Source of the DNA: Armatimonadota bacterium
GTDB taxonomy: Bacteria; Armatimonadota; Fimbriimonadia; Fimbriimonadales; Fimbriimonadaceae
Length of the DNA: 64,000 bases
Assembly (NCBI GenBank): GCA_020161505.1
Contig: JAIUNY010000011.1
Location: 1 to 64,000, forward strand
Direction: 5' to 3'
Part shown: one piece after another, positions 44,158-52,278 of the stretch
Position numbering within the stretch: position 1 is the stretch's first letter
Layout of the letters: every line of letters begins with the position of its first letter
Notes under the pieces: generated by a model
Seen by the model: the letters and a program-made list of their open reading frames with translations, nothing else
The model's database searches: none
Told to the model about the DNA's origin: nothing
Translations under genes and position numbers: made by a program

Positions 44158-44871
44158 ATGAGCATGTTCGTTGCAATTGTTGCTGGGGCCGCACTCGGCC
44201 AGACCGTTGGCATTGACGATGTATGGCAAAGCGGACTCAAAGACGCCAGCTTCCGCATGAAGGTCGATAAAGCCTCTCAAAAGGAACTCCAGAAGATCAA
44301 CAAGGACTTCGCGATGTCCTACCGATTCGACTACACCGATGTCGACATGAAGGAGCCGTTCATGCTCCGGCTGGAATCGGTGGTGGATCAAGAGCGACTC
44401 CTCTATATTGTCAACGGCCCGACTCGACTGATCAAGATCCCACGCGCGAAGATCAACAAGCGGGAGGATCTCAGCAAGTCGCCGGGCAAACGCCAGACGA
44501 TTTTCGATTTCGGAATCATCGCGCCGAGCATCTTTAGCAACTACATGCAAGCCAAGTTCGTCCGGGTGGATCGAGCGACCAGCGACGCGGTGTTCGACGT
44601 CACCTACGTGCCGGCGCTGAAGGACGGCACGCGGCACCGCATTTGGGTGGATCGCGAGAAGAAAGTCGTGACGAAGCGCGAGTGGTACAACCAGAAAGGC
44701 GGATTCCTCCAGGCGACCTTCAACTATTCGAAGCCGCAGAAGTTTGGAACTCTCTGGATGAACACTCGGATGGATGTCTACAACGCGGACGGTAAGTTCG
44801 CGGGCGGCACCGATTTTGTCGGGATGAAGGTGAACCAGAATCTCGCAGCCACCATGTTCGCGGTGAAGTAG
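44158..44871 (+). CDS. LolA-like outer-membrane lipoprotein-sorting protein
   Basis: The 237-residue protein has a short signal peptide (MSMFVAIVAGAALGQT). FRMKVDKASQKELQKINKDF, PFMLRLESVVDQERLLYIVNG, RHRIWVDREKKVVTKREWYN and GTLWMNTRMDVYNADGKFAG alternate as strands of the incomplete beta barrel seen in LolA/LolB and DUF1571-type proteins. The family carries lipoproteins or other lipids through the periplasm. Sequence identity to LolA itself is low, so only the fold group is claimed. It stands alone, about 550 bases ahead of the ribosomal operon. Confidence 0.65.
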   Translation: MSMFVAIVAGAALGQTVGIDDVWQSGLKDASFRMKVDKASQKELQKINKDFAMSYRFDYTDVDMKEPFMLRLESVVDQERLLYIVNGPTRLIKIPRAKINKREDLSKSPGKRQTIFDFGIIAPSIFSNYMQAKFVRVDRATSDAVFDVTYVPALKDGTRHRIWVDREKKVVTKREWYNQKGGFLQATFNYSKPQKFGTLWMNTRMDVYNADGKFAGGTDFVGMKVNQNLAATMFAVK

Positions 44872-45425
44872 TTTCGCGGACACGGCGTCCACCCAGACTC
44901 AGAGATACCGACCTCTTGAAGGTCGGGGATCCTTGTCCTCCATTCGGCGATTTCTCGAAAGAATGAGAATCGTAGGATACGGTCTCGGTCACGAATTCCT
45001 CCCCCATCCTGGGGGAGGGCAGTGTGGGGGCCGCTCATGCGAGAGTCAGTGGTCATTCTGCCCCTCCCGGCCTTTGGCCATCGTCCCCGAGTCAAGCTCC
45101 GAGAGGACGAGTCCAGACACCTGCTGCGGGTTCGGTCGGCAGAGGAAAACGGAGATTTCCGAAAGAAATTCCGCCGCCATGCTGGGGGAGCAAGAAAGGG
45201 GCAATCCGCACAAGCCTCGGGACATCTGACCCTGTGGAAAACGCGAACGGTCCCAATCTGGAAGGCAAGCCTAGCACCACCCACCTTGAACCTGCCATGA
45301 TTCCAAGTTGCCGCAACCTGCGGCGAGTGGCTTCGCAATGAGCCCCTGGTGATGAGTGTCCCGCGAACGCGATGCGGGCTACGCGATTTAATCCCCAGAC
45401 GGCCGAGAAGCACAAGGAGACTCGC
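44872..45425 (+). other. Long intergenic region before the ribosomal operon
   Basis: 554 bases without a recognisable gene. It holds a CCGACCT/AGGTCGG hairpin (44908-44926) that may end the LolA-like gene, a CCTCCCCCA/TGGGGGAGG hairpin (44998-45018) and a 40-base dispersed element (45049-45088). The promoter and leader of the ribosomal operon must lie here, but no clear -35/-10 pair was found. rpsJ is not encoded here. Confidence 0.55.
45049..45088 (-). repeat. Dispersed 40-base element, copy B
   Basis: Reverse complement matches 35899-35938 at 34 of 40 positions, including the 15-base core GGCCAAAGGCCGGGA. No coding function; both copies are intergenic. Confidence 0.55.
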
Positions 45426-46052
45426 GTGCTACCAGGAATCTTAGGAACAAAAATTGGCATGACCCAAGTCTTCACGGAAGACGGGAAGATGATTCCCGTC
45501 ACCGTGATTGAGGCGGGCCCAGTGTTTGTCACCCAAATCAAAACGGTCGACAACGATGGCTACAGTGCTGTCCAAGTCGGCTTCGGCGATCAAAGCGACA
45601 AGCATCTCACTTTCCCCAAGTTCGGTCACCTGAAGAAGGCCGGCCTGACCCACAACGTCCGACACCTGCGCGAGTTTCGCGTGGCGGACACTGCTGGCTT
45701 CGAACTCGGCCAAGAACTGAAAGCGGACGTTTTCGCTGAAGGTGAATCGGTTGACGTGATCGGAATCAGCAAGGGTCGAGGCTTCGCGGGCGGCGTCAAG
45801 CGCCACCACTTCAAGGGCCAACACATGACCCACGGTTACATGACCCACCGACGCCCGCTCTCGAGCGGTGCAACCGGACCCCAGCGCGTCTTCAAGGGCA
45901 CCAAGAAGCCCGGACACATGGGTGATGCGCAAATCACGCAATCCGGTCTCAAGGTCGTCAAGGTGGACACTGAGCGCAACCTGATTCTGGTCAGCGGAAG
46001 CGTTCCTGGTGCAAACGGTTCACTCGTCACGGTGAACAAGGCGAAGAGGTAA
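45426..46052 (+). CDS. rplC: 50S ribosomal protein L3
   Basis: I start at GTG (protein MLPGILGTKIGMTQVF) because AAGGAG lies about 7 bases upstream. The 208-residue protein contains the L3 signature FAGGVKRHHFKGQHMTHGYM, then RRPLSSGATGPQRVFKG and KKPGHMGDAQITQ. L3 binds 23S rRNA near the peptidyl transferase centre. It is the first gene of the operon here, although in most bacteria rpsJ (S10) comes first. Confidence 0.96.
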   Translation: MLPGILGTKIGMTQVFTEDGKMIPVTVIEAGPVFVTQIKTVDNDGYSAVQVGFGDQSDKHLTFPKFGHLKKAGLTHNVRHLREFRVADTAGFELGQELKADVFAEGESVDVIGISKGRGFAGGVKRHHFKGQHMTHGYMTHRRPLSSGATGPQRVFKGTKKPGHMGDAQITQSGLKVVKVDTERNLILVSGSVPGANGSLVTVNKAKR

Positions 46053-46057
46053 GGACG

Positions 46058-46714
46058 ATGGCACAACTGGAAATCAAAGACAGCAAGGGCAAGTCCGTCG
46101 GTAAGCACACGCTCGCCGCGCCCATCGCCGAGCTGGAAGTGAACAACATGGTGCTTCACCGCACCGTGGTCGCAGAAGAAGCGAATTCTCGACAAGGCAC
46201 CCACAGCGCTCGCACTCGAAGCGAAGCAAAGGGCGGCGGTCGAAAGCCGTACAAGCAAAAGAAGACTGGTAACGCTCGTCAGGGCACGATCCGCGCTCCG
46301 CACTATGCCCACGGTGGTATGGCGCTCGCGATCAAGCCGCGAGACTACAGCAAGAAGGTCAACAAGAAGGAGCGACGCCTCGCGATCATCGCCGCGTTTG
46401 GTGCAAAGGCCAACGCCGGTAGCGTGGAAATCGTGAAGGATCTCGTGATGACGGCCCCGAAGACCAAGGATGCACAAGGCTTCCTCAAGGCTCTCGGGCT
46501 CGACAGCGTGAAGCGCGTGCTCATCGTCATCGACGAGCACAACGAGAACGTCCTTCTGAGCTTCCGCAACCTGCAGAACGTGGAAATCCGAACGGCTCCG
46601 AGCCGCGACGGAAAGGCTTCGGCGTTCTCTGCACGCGACATTTTGGTGGCGCACAAGGTGATCCTCACCGAGGCAGCCATGAAGAAAACTGAGGAGGCCT
46701 GGCTCAATGGTTGA
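46058..46714 (+). CDS. rplD: 50S ribosomal protein L4
   Basis: The 218-residue protein has VNNMVLHRTVVAEEANSRQG, the basic loop KGGGRKPYKQKKTGNARQG with RAPHYAHGGMALAIKPRDYS, and a C-terminal Rossmann-like half. In many bacteria L4 also represses its own operon by binding the leader; no such leader motif was identified here. It begins 5 bases after rplC and overlaps rplW by 8. Confidence 0.96.
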   Translation: MAQLEIKDSKGKSVGKHTLAAPIAELEVNNMVLHRTVVAEEANSRQGTHSARTRSEAKGGGRKPYKQKKTGNARQGTIRAPHYAHGGMALAIKPRDYSKKVNKKERRLAIIAAFGAKANAGSVEIVKDLVMTAPKTKDAQGFLKALGLDSVKRVLIVIDEHNENVLLSFRNLQNVEIRTAPSRDGKASAFSARDILVAHKVILTEAAMKKTEEAWLNG

Positions 46715-47051
46715 TCCGCACATCATTCTGATCCAGCCGCACATCACGGAAAAGTCCCTGCGACTCAGCATGGGCGATCCGCGAATCGAGAAGGACAGCG
46801 ACATCGTTCGCAAATACACCTTCGTCGTGGCTGACAGCGCAAACAAGATCCAAATTAAGGACGCCGTCCAGGCGATCTACAACGAAGGAAAGAAAGACAA
46901 AGAAAAGATCACCGTGACCAACGTCGCCACCATTCGAGTCAAAGGCCGAATGAAGCGCATGGGTCAACGCAAGCCGGGCATGACGACCGGTTTCAAGAAG
47001 GCGATCGTGACCTTGGCCGCAGGCCAAAGCCTTGAGGATTACGGAGCGTAA
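46707..47051 (+). CDS. rplW: 50S ribosomal protein L23
   Basis: The 114-residue protein has [15 protein letters not shown], then [20 protein letters not shown] and [20 protein letters not shown], the normal L23 order. L23 lies at the peptide exit tunnel and docks trigger factor and SRP. The segment [13 protein letters not shown] is a small insertion after the first helix. Start overlaps rplD by 8 bases. Confidence 0.95.
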   Translation: MVDPHIILIQPHITEKSLRLSMGDPRIEKDSDIVRKYTFVVADSANKIQIKDAVQAIYNEGKKDKEKITVTNVATIRVKGRMKRMGQRKPGMTTGFKKAIVTLAAGQSLEDYGA

Positions 47052-47052
47052 G

Positions 47053-47889
47053 ATGCCGACGAAACGAATGAAACCGACTTCGCCGGGCCGTCGCCACATG
47101 GTGGCTTCGACCTACTCGGAGATCACCAAACGCACGCCCGAAAAGAGCCTCCTGGCTCCGATCAAGAAGAAGGGCGGTCGCAACCACACCGGTCGCATCA
47201 CGATGAAGAACCGGGGCGGCGGCAACAAGCGACGCTACCGCATCATCGACTTCAAGCGGATGAAGGACGGAATCAATGCGCAAGTCATTGCCATTGAATA
47301 TGATCCGAACCGCACCTGCCGCATCGCTCTGCTGGAATATGCAGACGGCGTGAAGACGTACATCCTCGCCCCGCGAAATGTGGGCGTGGGTCAAACCCTC
47401 ACGAGCGGCGAAGGATCCGACATTCTGCCGGGCAACTGCCTCAAGCTGCGCAACATTCCTCTTGGTACCTTGGTGCACAACGTGGAACTGCAGCCGGGCA
47501 AGGGTGGTCAAATGGTTCGCTCCGCCGGGGCTTCGGCTCAGGTGATGGCGAAGGAAGGCGACTACTGCACCCTCCGACTCCCGAGCGGTGAAATGCGCAT
47601 GGTCAGCATGGACTGCCGTGCCACCGTCGGTGAAGTGGGCAACGCAGAGCACGAGAACGAGCAACTCGGTAAGGCGGGTAAGGCTCGAGGCCTCGGCCGC
47701 AAGCCGCACGTTCGCGGTGTTGTCATGAGCCCGCGCGACCACCCTCACGGTGGTGGTGAAGCCAAGTCGCCGGTTGGACGCCGGAAGGGTCCGGTCGACC
47801 GATGGGGCAACAAGGCTCTGGGTGTTCCTACGCGCAAGAACAAGCGCACTGACCGCTTCATCGTTCGCCGGAGGAAGTCGAGCAAGTAA
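47053..47889 (+). CDS. rplB: 50S ribosomal protein L2
   Basis: The 278-residue protein starts [17 protein letters not shown]. It shows [60 protein letters not shown] and the conserved end [20 protein letters not shown] with the universally conserved His. Length is standard. L2 is needed for subunit joining and peptidyl transfer. It follows rplW by one base. Confidence 0.97.
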   Translation: MPTKRMKPTSPGRRHMVASTYSEITKRTPEKSLLAPIKKKGGRNHTGRITMKNRGGGNKRRYRIIDFKRMKDGINAQVIAIEYDPNRTCRIALLEYADGVKTYILAPRNVGVGQTLTSGEGSDILPGNCLKLRNIPLGTLVHNVELQPGKGGQMVRSAGASAQVMAKEGDYCTLRLPSGEMRMVSMDCRATVGEVGNAEHENEQLGKAGKARGLGRKPHVRGVVMSPRDHPHGGGEAKSPVGRRKGPVDRWGNKALGVPTRKNKRTDRFIVRRRKSSK

Positions 47890-47904
47890 GGCGAGGTAGT
47901 CATT

Positions 47905-48192
47905 ATGGGTCGAAGTCTTAAGAAAGGATATTTTGTGGATGACCATCTCGTGAAGAAGGTGGACGCCATGAACGAGAGCGGCGAGAAGAAGCTGATCAAA
48001 ACTTGGTCGCGCCGCTCCACCATCACTCCCGACATGATCGGGCACACGATTGCCGTCCACGATGGACGCAAGCACGTGCCGGTCTTCGTCACCGAAAACA
48101 TGATCGGTCACAAGCTCGGAGAATTTGCTCCGACGCGGACCTATCGTGGACACGACGGCAGCCTGCCCGACAGGGGGACGCGACTGCGATAA
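47905..48192 (+). CDS. rpsS: 30S ribosomal protein S19
   Basis: The 95-residue protein reads [19 protein letters not shown], then [40 protein letters not shown] and [10 protein letters not shown]. It sits in the small-subunit head near the A-site tRNA. Standard length. The gap to rplV (97 bases) is the largest in the first half of the operon and carries a strong hairpin. Confidence 0.97.
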   Translation: MGRSLKKGYFVDDHLVKKVDAMNESGEKKLIKTWSRRSTITPDMIGHTIAVHDGRKHVPVFVTENMIGHKLGEFAPTRTYRGHDGSLPDRGTRLR

Positions 48193-48199
48193 GCCTCAC

Positions 48200-48251
48200 G
48201 AGAGGATTTGAACGCTCGGTACACTAGTGGGCCTTGCGTTCAAGTCCCCTC
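48200..48251 (+). other. 16-bp hairpin between rpsS and rplV
   Basis: Arms 48200-48215 and 48236-48251 pair at 14 Watson-Crick positions of 16, with the remaining two as G-U type pairs on one strand, around a 20-base loop. A second hairpin (TTGGCC/GGCCAA) follows at 48252-48270. No T-run, so it is not a simple terminator. Confidence 0.6.
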
Positions 48252-48289
48252 TTGGCCAAGAACGGCCAATCCTGAGGAAGGAAAAAACG

Positions 48290-48832
48290 ATGGAAGTCAA
48301 AGCAGTAGCAAAAGGAGTTCGGGTTCAACCCCGAAAGGTTCGCCTGGTGGCCCGCGAAGTTCGCGGAAAGAACGCTGCCGAAATGGTGAACGTTCTCCGC
48401 TTCCACCCCAGCAAGGGCGCATTTACTCTGCGTAAGGTGATCGCTAGCGCGATTGCGAACGCAGAAGCCAACCACGGTATGCGAGGGGATCGCCTGAAGG
48501 TCAGCATCATCCAAGTGGATGAAGGCCCGAAGTTCAAGCGAATCCAAGCTCGCGCTATGGGCCGAGCCAACCGCATCTTCAAGCGAACGAGCCACATTAC
48601 TGTGGTCGTGACCGAAGCTGACGCCGTCGCTGCGCCGACCGCCGGAACCCCGGCCAAGCCGCGACCGAGCTTCGAGAACCTGAAGTCGAAGAAGAAAGCC
48701 AAGGCTGCTCCCGTAGCAGAGGTTGTGGAAGAAGTGAAGGCTGAAGAAGCCGCTGTTGAAGAAGCCTCGGCAGAAAAGCCGACGGCAGAGGCAACGGAAA
48801 CGACCGACGCCAGTGGCGAGGAGACGAAGTAA
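48290..48832 (+). CDS. rplV: 50S ribosomal protein L22 with acidic C-terminal extension
   Basis: The 180-residue protein has the L22 core in its first 113 residues: VRVQPRKVRLVAREVRGKNA, FTLRKVIASAIANAEANHGM, KVSIIQVDEGPKFKRIQARA and HITVVVTEAD. The remaining 65 residues are Ala/Glu/Lys-rich low-complexity sequence (VVEEVKAEEAAVEEASAEKP), which ordinary L22 lacks. L22 lines the exit tunnel with its beta hairpin. The tail would project from the ribosome surface. It precedes rpsC by 2 bases. Confidence 0.96.
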   Translation: MEVKAVAKGVRVQPRKVRLVAREVRGKNAAEMVNVLRFHPSKGAFTLRKVIASAIANAEANHGMRGDRLKVSIIQVDEGPKFKRIQARAMGRANRIFKRTSHITVVVTEADAVAAPTAGTPAKPRPSFENLKSKKKAKAAPVAEVVEEVKAEEAAVEEASAEKPTAEATETTDASGEETK

Positions 48833-48834
48833 CT

Positions 48835-49584
48835 ATGGGTCAGAAAATCCATCCAGTCGGTTTCCGAATTGGTGTGATCCGTGGCCACGATAGCCACTGG
48901 ATCTACCCGAAGAAGGATTACCGCGCCGCCCTCGTTGGCGACGACAAAATTCGCAAGTACATCCGGGCCAAGATCGGCAAGGGCCTCATCTCGCGAGTCG
49001 AGATTGAGCGCGCCGCTGCGCGAGTCAAGGTCACCGTTTACACGTCGCGCCCCGGAGCCGTTATCGGCCGAGGCGGCAAAGGAATCGATTCGATCAGCGA
49101 AGATCTCAACAAGATGGTTCGCAAGAACGATCCCACCGCGATGGTTCAAGTGAACGTCAGTGAAGTCCGACAGCCCGAACTGGATGCCCAGCTCGTGGCC
49201 GAGAACATCGCTGTCCAGCTTGAGCGACGGGTGAGCCACCGACGCGCCATGCGACAGTGCATGACCCGAGCTCAGCGGATGAACGGTCGAGGGATGAAAA
49301 TCCTCGTGGCCGGTCGTCTCAACGGCTCCGACATCGCCCGAAGCGAAATTGATAAGTTCGGCAAAATCCCCCTCCACACTTTGCGCGCAGACATCGACTA
49401 CGGTGTCGCCACCGCCGCAACGATCTACGGATCGGTCGGTGTTAAGGTGTGGGTCTATCGTGGGGAAGTCCTGCCGGAGAAGCAACTTCAAGCACTCAAC
49501 GACGCGATGAATGATCGACGTCCGCGACGCCAACGACGCGACCGAGAAGATCGCGGACAAGAGAAGACAGAGGTGACTCCCTAA
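48835..49584 (+). CDS. rpsC: 30S ribosomal protein S3
   Basis: The 249-residue protein starts [20 protein letters not shown]. It contains the KH domain motif [20 protein letters not shown] and the C-terminal domain [30 protein letters not shown] and VKVWVYRGE, ending in a basic-acidic tail. It binds mRNA at the entry channel. Its stop shares one base with the rplP start (TAATG). Confidence 0.97.
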   Translation: MGQKIHPVGFRIGVIRGHDSHWIYPKKDYRAALVGDDKIRKYIRAKIGKGLISRVEIERAAARVKVTVYTSRPGAVIGRGGKGIDSISEDLNKMVRKNDPTAMVQVNVSEVRQPELDAQLVAENIAVQLERRVSHRRAMRQCMTRAQRMNGRGMKILVAGRLNGSDIARSEIDKFGKIPLHTLRADIDYGVATAATIYGSVGVKVWVYRGEVLPEKQLQALNDAMNDRRPRRQRRDREDRGQEKTEVTP

Positions 49585-50015
49585 TGTTGATGCCTAAGCG
49601 AACCAAGTACCGAAAGCAATTTCGGGGCAAAATGCGCGGCAATGCCGAGCGTGGCAACGTGGTGAACTTCGGCGACTATGGCCTGATGGCCATGGAGCCG
49701 GCATGGATCACCAGCCGACAAATCGAAGCCGCTCGTATCGCCATGACCCGCCACATCAAGCGTGGCGGAAAGGTCTGGATTCGAGTCTTCCCGGACAAGC
49801 CTTACACCAAGAAGCCGCTTGAGCAGCGAATGGGGAAGGGTAAGGCCGGTGTCGAAGGCTGGGTCGCCGTCGTCAAGCCGGGCAAGATCATGTTCGAAAT
49901 GAACGGCGTCGCCCCCGACGTGGCAAAAGAAGCTATGCGACTCGCGCAGCACAAACTGCCGATCCGCACCAAGTTTGTTCTGAAGGAGGAGTTCCAAGAA
50001 GCCAACGGCGTCTAA
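49584..50015 (+). CDS. rplP: 50S ribosomal protein L16
   Basis: The 143-residue protein starts [20 protein letters not shown]. It has [60 protein letters not shown] and [15 protein letters not shown]. This is the standard L16 order; it positions A-site tRNA on the large subunit. Start overlaps rpsC by one base. Confidence 0.97.
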   Translation: MLMPKRTKYRKQFRGKMRGNAERGNVVNFGDYGLMAMEPAWITSRQIEAARIAMTRHIKRGGKVWIRVFPDKPYTKKPLEQRMGKGKAGVEGWVAVVKPGKIMFEMNGVAPDVAKEAMRLAQHKLPIRTKFVLKEEFQEANGV

Positions 50016-50039
50016 GCCCTTCACAGGAACGTTAAAGGA

Positions 50040-50249
50040 ATGAAAGCCCTGAAAGCAAAAGAACTCCGCGATAAGTCGGTTCCGGAACTCGAGGAACTGG
50101 TGAAGTCCGAGCGAGCCGCGCTCTACCGAGCACGACGCGACATGGTCTTCCGCCAATCCACCGATACCGCCGGACTGAAAACGCGGCGTCACAACATTGC
50201 CCGACTGATGACCCTGATCAGCGAAAAGCAGCGCGGAGGTACGCAATGA
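50040..50249 (+). CDS. rpmC: 50S ribosomal protein L29
   Basis: The 69-residue protein is two helices: MKALKAKELRDKSVPELEEL and ERAALYRARRDMVFRQST, then KTRRHNIARLMTLISE with the R-x-x-I-A-R motif of L29. It sits near the exit tunnel. The stop overlaps rpsQ by ATGA. Confidence 0.94.
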   Translation: MKALKAKELRDKSVPELEELVKSERAALYRARRDMVFRQSTDTAGLKTRRHNIARLMTLISEKQRGGTQ

Positions 50250-50509
50250 GCGAACAACCGACCCGCAATTCGCGTAAGGTCCGACGCGGCATTGTTGCGA
50301 GCAACAAAATGACCAAGACTGTTGTCGTCGAACTGGTGCGATCTGTCCAGCACCCGCTCTATGGCAAAACGGTCAAGCGCACGGTCCGACTCAAAGCTCA
50401 CGATGAACTGAGCTGCGATGTTGGGGATACCGTGGAAGTGATGGAAACTCGTCCGCTTAGTCGAGACAAGCACTGGCGAGTAACCCGAATTATCGAAAAG
50501 GTGAAGTAA
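50246..50509 (+). CDS. rpsQ: 30S ribosomal protein S17
   Basis: The 87-residue OB-fold protein has RRGIVASNKMTKTVVVELVR, HPLYGKTVKRTVRLKAHDE, CDVGDTVEVMETRPLSRDKH and WRVTRIIEK, the full S17 pattern. It binds 16S rRNA. It overlaps rpmC by 4 bases and is followed by a 112-base gap. Confidence 0.96.
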   Translation: MSEQPTRNSRKVRRGIVASNKMTKTVVVELVRSVQHPLYGKTVKRTVRLKAHDELSCDVGDTVEVMETRPLSRDKHWRVTRIIEKVK

Positions 50510-50551
50510 TCACCTTTTCGCGGATCCCTGAAACGGGGATCGACACGGCAT

Positions 50552-50583
50552 GGCGCGTTCGGAGCGAAAACAACGAACGCGCC
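50552..50583 (+). other. Hairpin in the rpsQ-rplN gap
   Basis: GGCGCGTTCG (50552-50561) pairs perfectly with CGAACGCGCC (50574-50583) over a 12-base loop. A smaller GATCCC/GGGATC hairpin precedes it. No T-run. It may be an mRNA processing or regulatory element inside the operon. Confidence 0.55.
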
Positions 50584-50621
50584 CTCTGCACGACTGAAAC
50601 AAGAAATTACGGAGCGAACCA

Positions 50622-50990
50622 ATGATCCAACAGTTCTCTCGGCTGAAAGTAGCCGACAATTCGGGCGCGCGGGAAGTGATGTGTATCCGCGTGCTGAAGG
50701 GGTCCCAACCCCGATATGGAACCGTCGGTGACGTCATCGTCTGCTCGGTTAAGGCGGCAACGCCGAATATGCCGATCAAGAAGGGTGATGTCATCAAGGC
50801 AGTCATCGTGCGGAGCAAAAAGGCCGTGCGACGTGCTGACGGCTCGACCCTGCGATTTGATGACAACGCGTGCGTGGTCATCAACCAAAATGGCGAACCC
50901 CGCGGTACCCGCATCTTTGGCCCCGTGGCCCGCGAACTGCGTGACGGCAACTACATGAAGATCGTCTCGCTCGCTCCGGAGGTGCTCTAA
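50622..50990 (+). CDS. rplN: 50S ribosomal protein L14
   Basis: The 122-residue protein is a canonical L14: [80 protein letters not shown] and PEVL. It forms part of the subunit interface. ACGGAG lies 7-8 bases before the ATG. Confidence 0.97.
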   Translation: MIQQFSRLKVADNSGAREVMCIRVLKGSQPRYGTVGDVIVCSVKAATPNMPIKKGDVIKAVIVRSKKAVRRADGSTLRFDDNACVVINQNGEPRGTRIFGPVARELRDGNYMKIVSLAPEVL

Positions 50991-50992
50991 CC

Positions 50993-51406
50993 ATGCCAAC
51001 CAAAGCTGAACTCAAACTCGCCGGCAAGAAGATCAAGTGCAAGCTGCGCACCGGCGACAAGGTCATGATCGTGGCGGGCAAGGACAAGGGCGAAATTGGT
51101 GTGATCCTGAAGGTCTCCCCCAAGGAGAACAAGGCTCTCATCATCAAGGAAAACCCGGAGAATCCGGATCAGCCGCTGCCGCTGAACGCCGTGGTCAAGC
51201 ACCGCAAGGCCCGATATCAAGGCCAAAAGAGCGAGCGCGTTTTGCTTCCGGCACCGATCAACCTCAGCAACCTGATGCTCATCGATCCCACGACCAACGC
51301 CCCTACCCGTGTCGGACGACGCGTGGAAGACGGCAAGATCGTGCGATACGCAAAGAAGAGCAACACGACCTTGGTGGACACACCGAACATCAGTAAGGAC
51401 AACTAA
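50993..51406 (+). CDS. rplX: 50S ribosomal protein L24
   Basis: The 137-residue protein contains the KOW motif [20 protein letters not shown], later [20 protein letters not shown] and [20 protein letters not shown]. It is some 30 residues longer than usual, from a basic N-terminal lead and an insertion around [14 protein letters not shown]24 starts 50S assembly. It lies 2 bases from both neighbours. Confidence 0.95.
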   Translation: MPTKAELKLAGKKIKCKLRTGDKVMIVAGKDKGEIGVILKVSPKENKALIIKENPENPDQPLPLNAVVKHRKARYQGQKSERVLLPAPINLSNLMLIDPTTNAPTRVGRRVEDGKIVRYAKKSNTTLVDTPNISKDN

Positions 51407-51408
51407 AC

Positions 51409-51996
51409 ATGGCACGCAAGAAGACCGAAGCCGCCCCGAGCGGACCACAAGGCGCTCTTCCCGCGCCGCGTTTGAAGAAGATCTACCGAGAGAAGGTTGC
51501 CGGACAACTCAAAGAAAAGTTTGGCTACAAGTCAACCATGGAAATCCCCCGCCTCGTGAAGGTGGTGGTGAACATGGGCACCGGTGCTGACGAAAAAGAA
51601 CTGGATGGCGCCCTGCGCGACATGACTTCGATCACTGGTCAAAAGCCCGTGACGACCGTGGCTCGCAAGTCGATTGCTCAGTTCAAGCTTCGTGAAGGCA
51701 TGAAGATTGGCTGCCGCGTCACCCTCCGGGGCGACCGAGCCTATCACTTCCTGGATAAGCTCGCGACCGTGGCTCTGCCGCGAATCCGTGACTTCCAGGG
51801 CCTGAGCGGCAAGTCGTTCGACGGACGAGGCAACTACTCCTTCGGCCTGCAAGAGCAGCTCGTGTTCCCCGAGATCGATTACGATTCGTTCGACAAGATC
51901 CGAGGAATGGACATCACGATCTGCACTACCGCCAAGACCGACGAAGAAGGCCGCGAGCTCCTCAAGGGACTCGGCATGCCTCTGCGCGATAAGTAA
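51409..51996 (+). CDS. rplE: 50S ribosomal protein L5
   Basis: The 195-residue protein has [54 protein letters not shown] and [20 protein letters not shown], and ends [12 protein letters not shown]. An N-terminal Ala/Pro lead ([16 protein letters not shown]) is extra. L5 contacts 5S rRNA and P-site tRNA. It is the last gene of the operon; rpsN, rpsH and rplF, which usually follow, are not here. A strong terminator comes 25 bases later. Confidence 0.96.
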   Translation: MARKKTEAAPSGPQGALPAPRLKKIYREKVAGQLKEKFGYKSTMEIPRLVKVVVNMGTGADEKELDGALRDMTSITGQKPVTTVARKSIAQFKLREGMKIGCRVTLRGDRAYHFLDKLATVALPRIRDFQGLSGKSFDGRGNYSFGLQEQLVFPEIDYDSFDKIRGMDITICTTAKTDEEGRELLKGLGMPLRDK

Positions 51997-52021
51997 TCGC
52001 TCCTTTGGTTCGCAACCACCC

Positions 52022-52058
52022 AGGGCCGGATTCCACCAGAATCCGGTCCTGCTTTTTT
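52022..52058 (+). terminator. Terminator of the ribosomal protein operon
   Basis: AGGGCCGGATT pairs with GAATCCGGTCCT (one G-U pair and a bulge) and is followed by GCTTTTTT. It lies directly after rplE and confirms that the operon ends there. Confidence 0.9.
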
Positions 52059-52067
52059 CTCTTCAGA

Positions 52068-52212
52068 GTGCCCCGATCCCTTTAGGGTCGGGAATACTCA
52101 CCCCTTCGGCCTCCCTGGCCCTAAACGATGGTGACCACGTCCGGCCCCTAAAGGGAGCCGGGCACCCGAACTGAGTCGAATGCCTGGGTGCCCCGAACCC
52201 TTCAGGGTCGAG
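52068..52212. repeat. Cluster of REP-like palindromes
   Basis: Three related palindromes: GTGCCCCGATCCC-TTTA-GGGTCGGG (from 52068), CCGGCCCCT-AAAGGGAGCCGG (52141-52161, followed by GCACCC) and GGGTGCCCCGAACCC-TTCA-GGGTCGAG (52186-52212). A fourth relative is at 6789-6817 in inverted orientation. The shared core is TGCCCCGA-x-CCC paired with GGGTCGGG. They fill the gap between the ribosomal operon and the Nif3 gene. Confidence 0.65.
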
Positions 52213-52278
52213 CGTTCGCGGACTGCCGATCGACGTCCAGCCGAAGCTCCACAATTTGGTGCAGCAGAGCGACCGTTC

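Noticed and set aside
48220-48225. TACACT as a promoter inside the ribosomal operon
   Set aside because: No -35 hexamer lies 16-18 bases upstream, and the site is within a hairpin loop.
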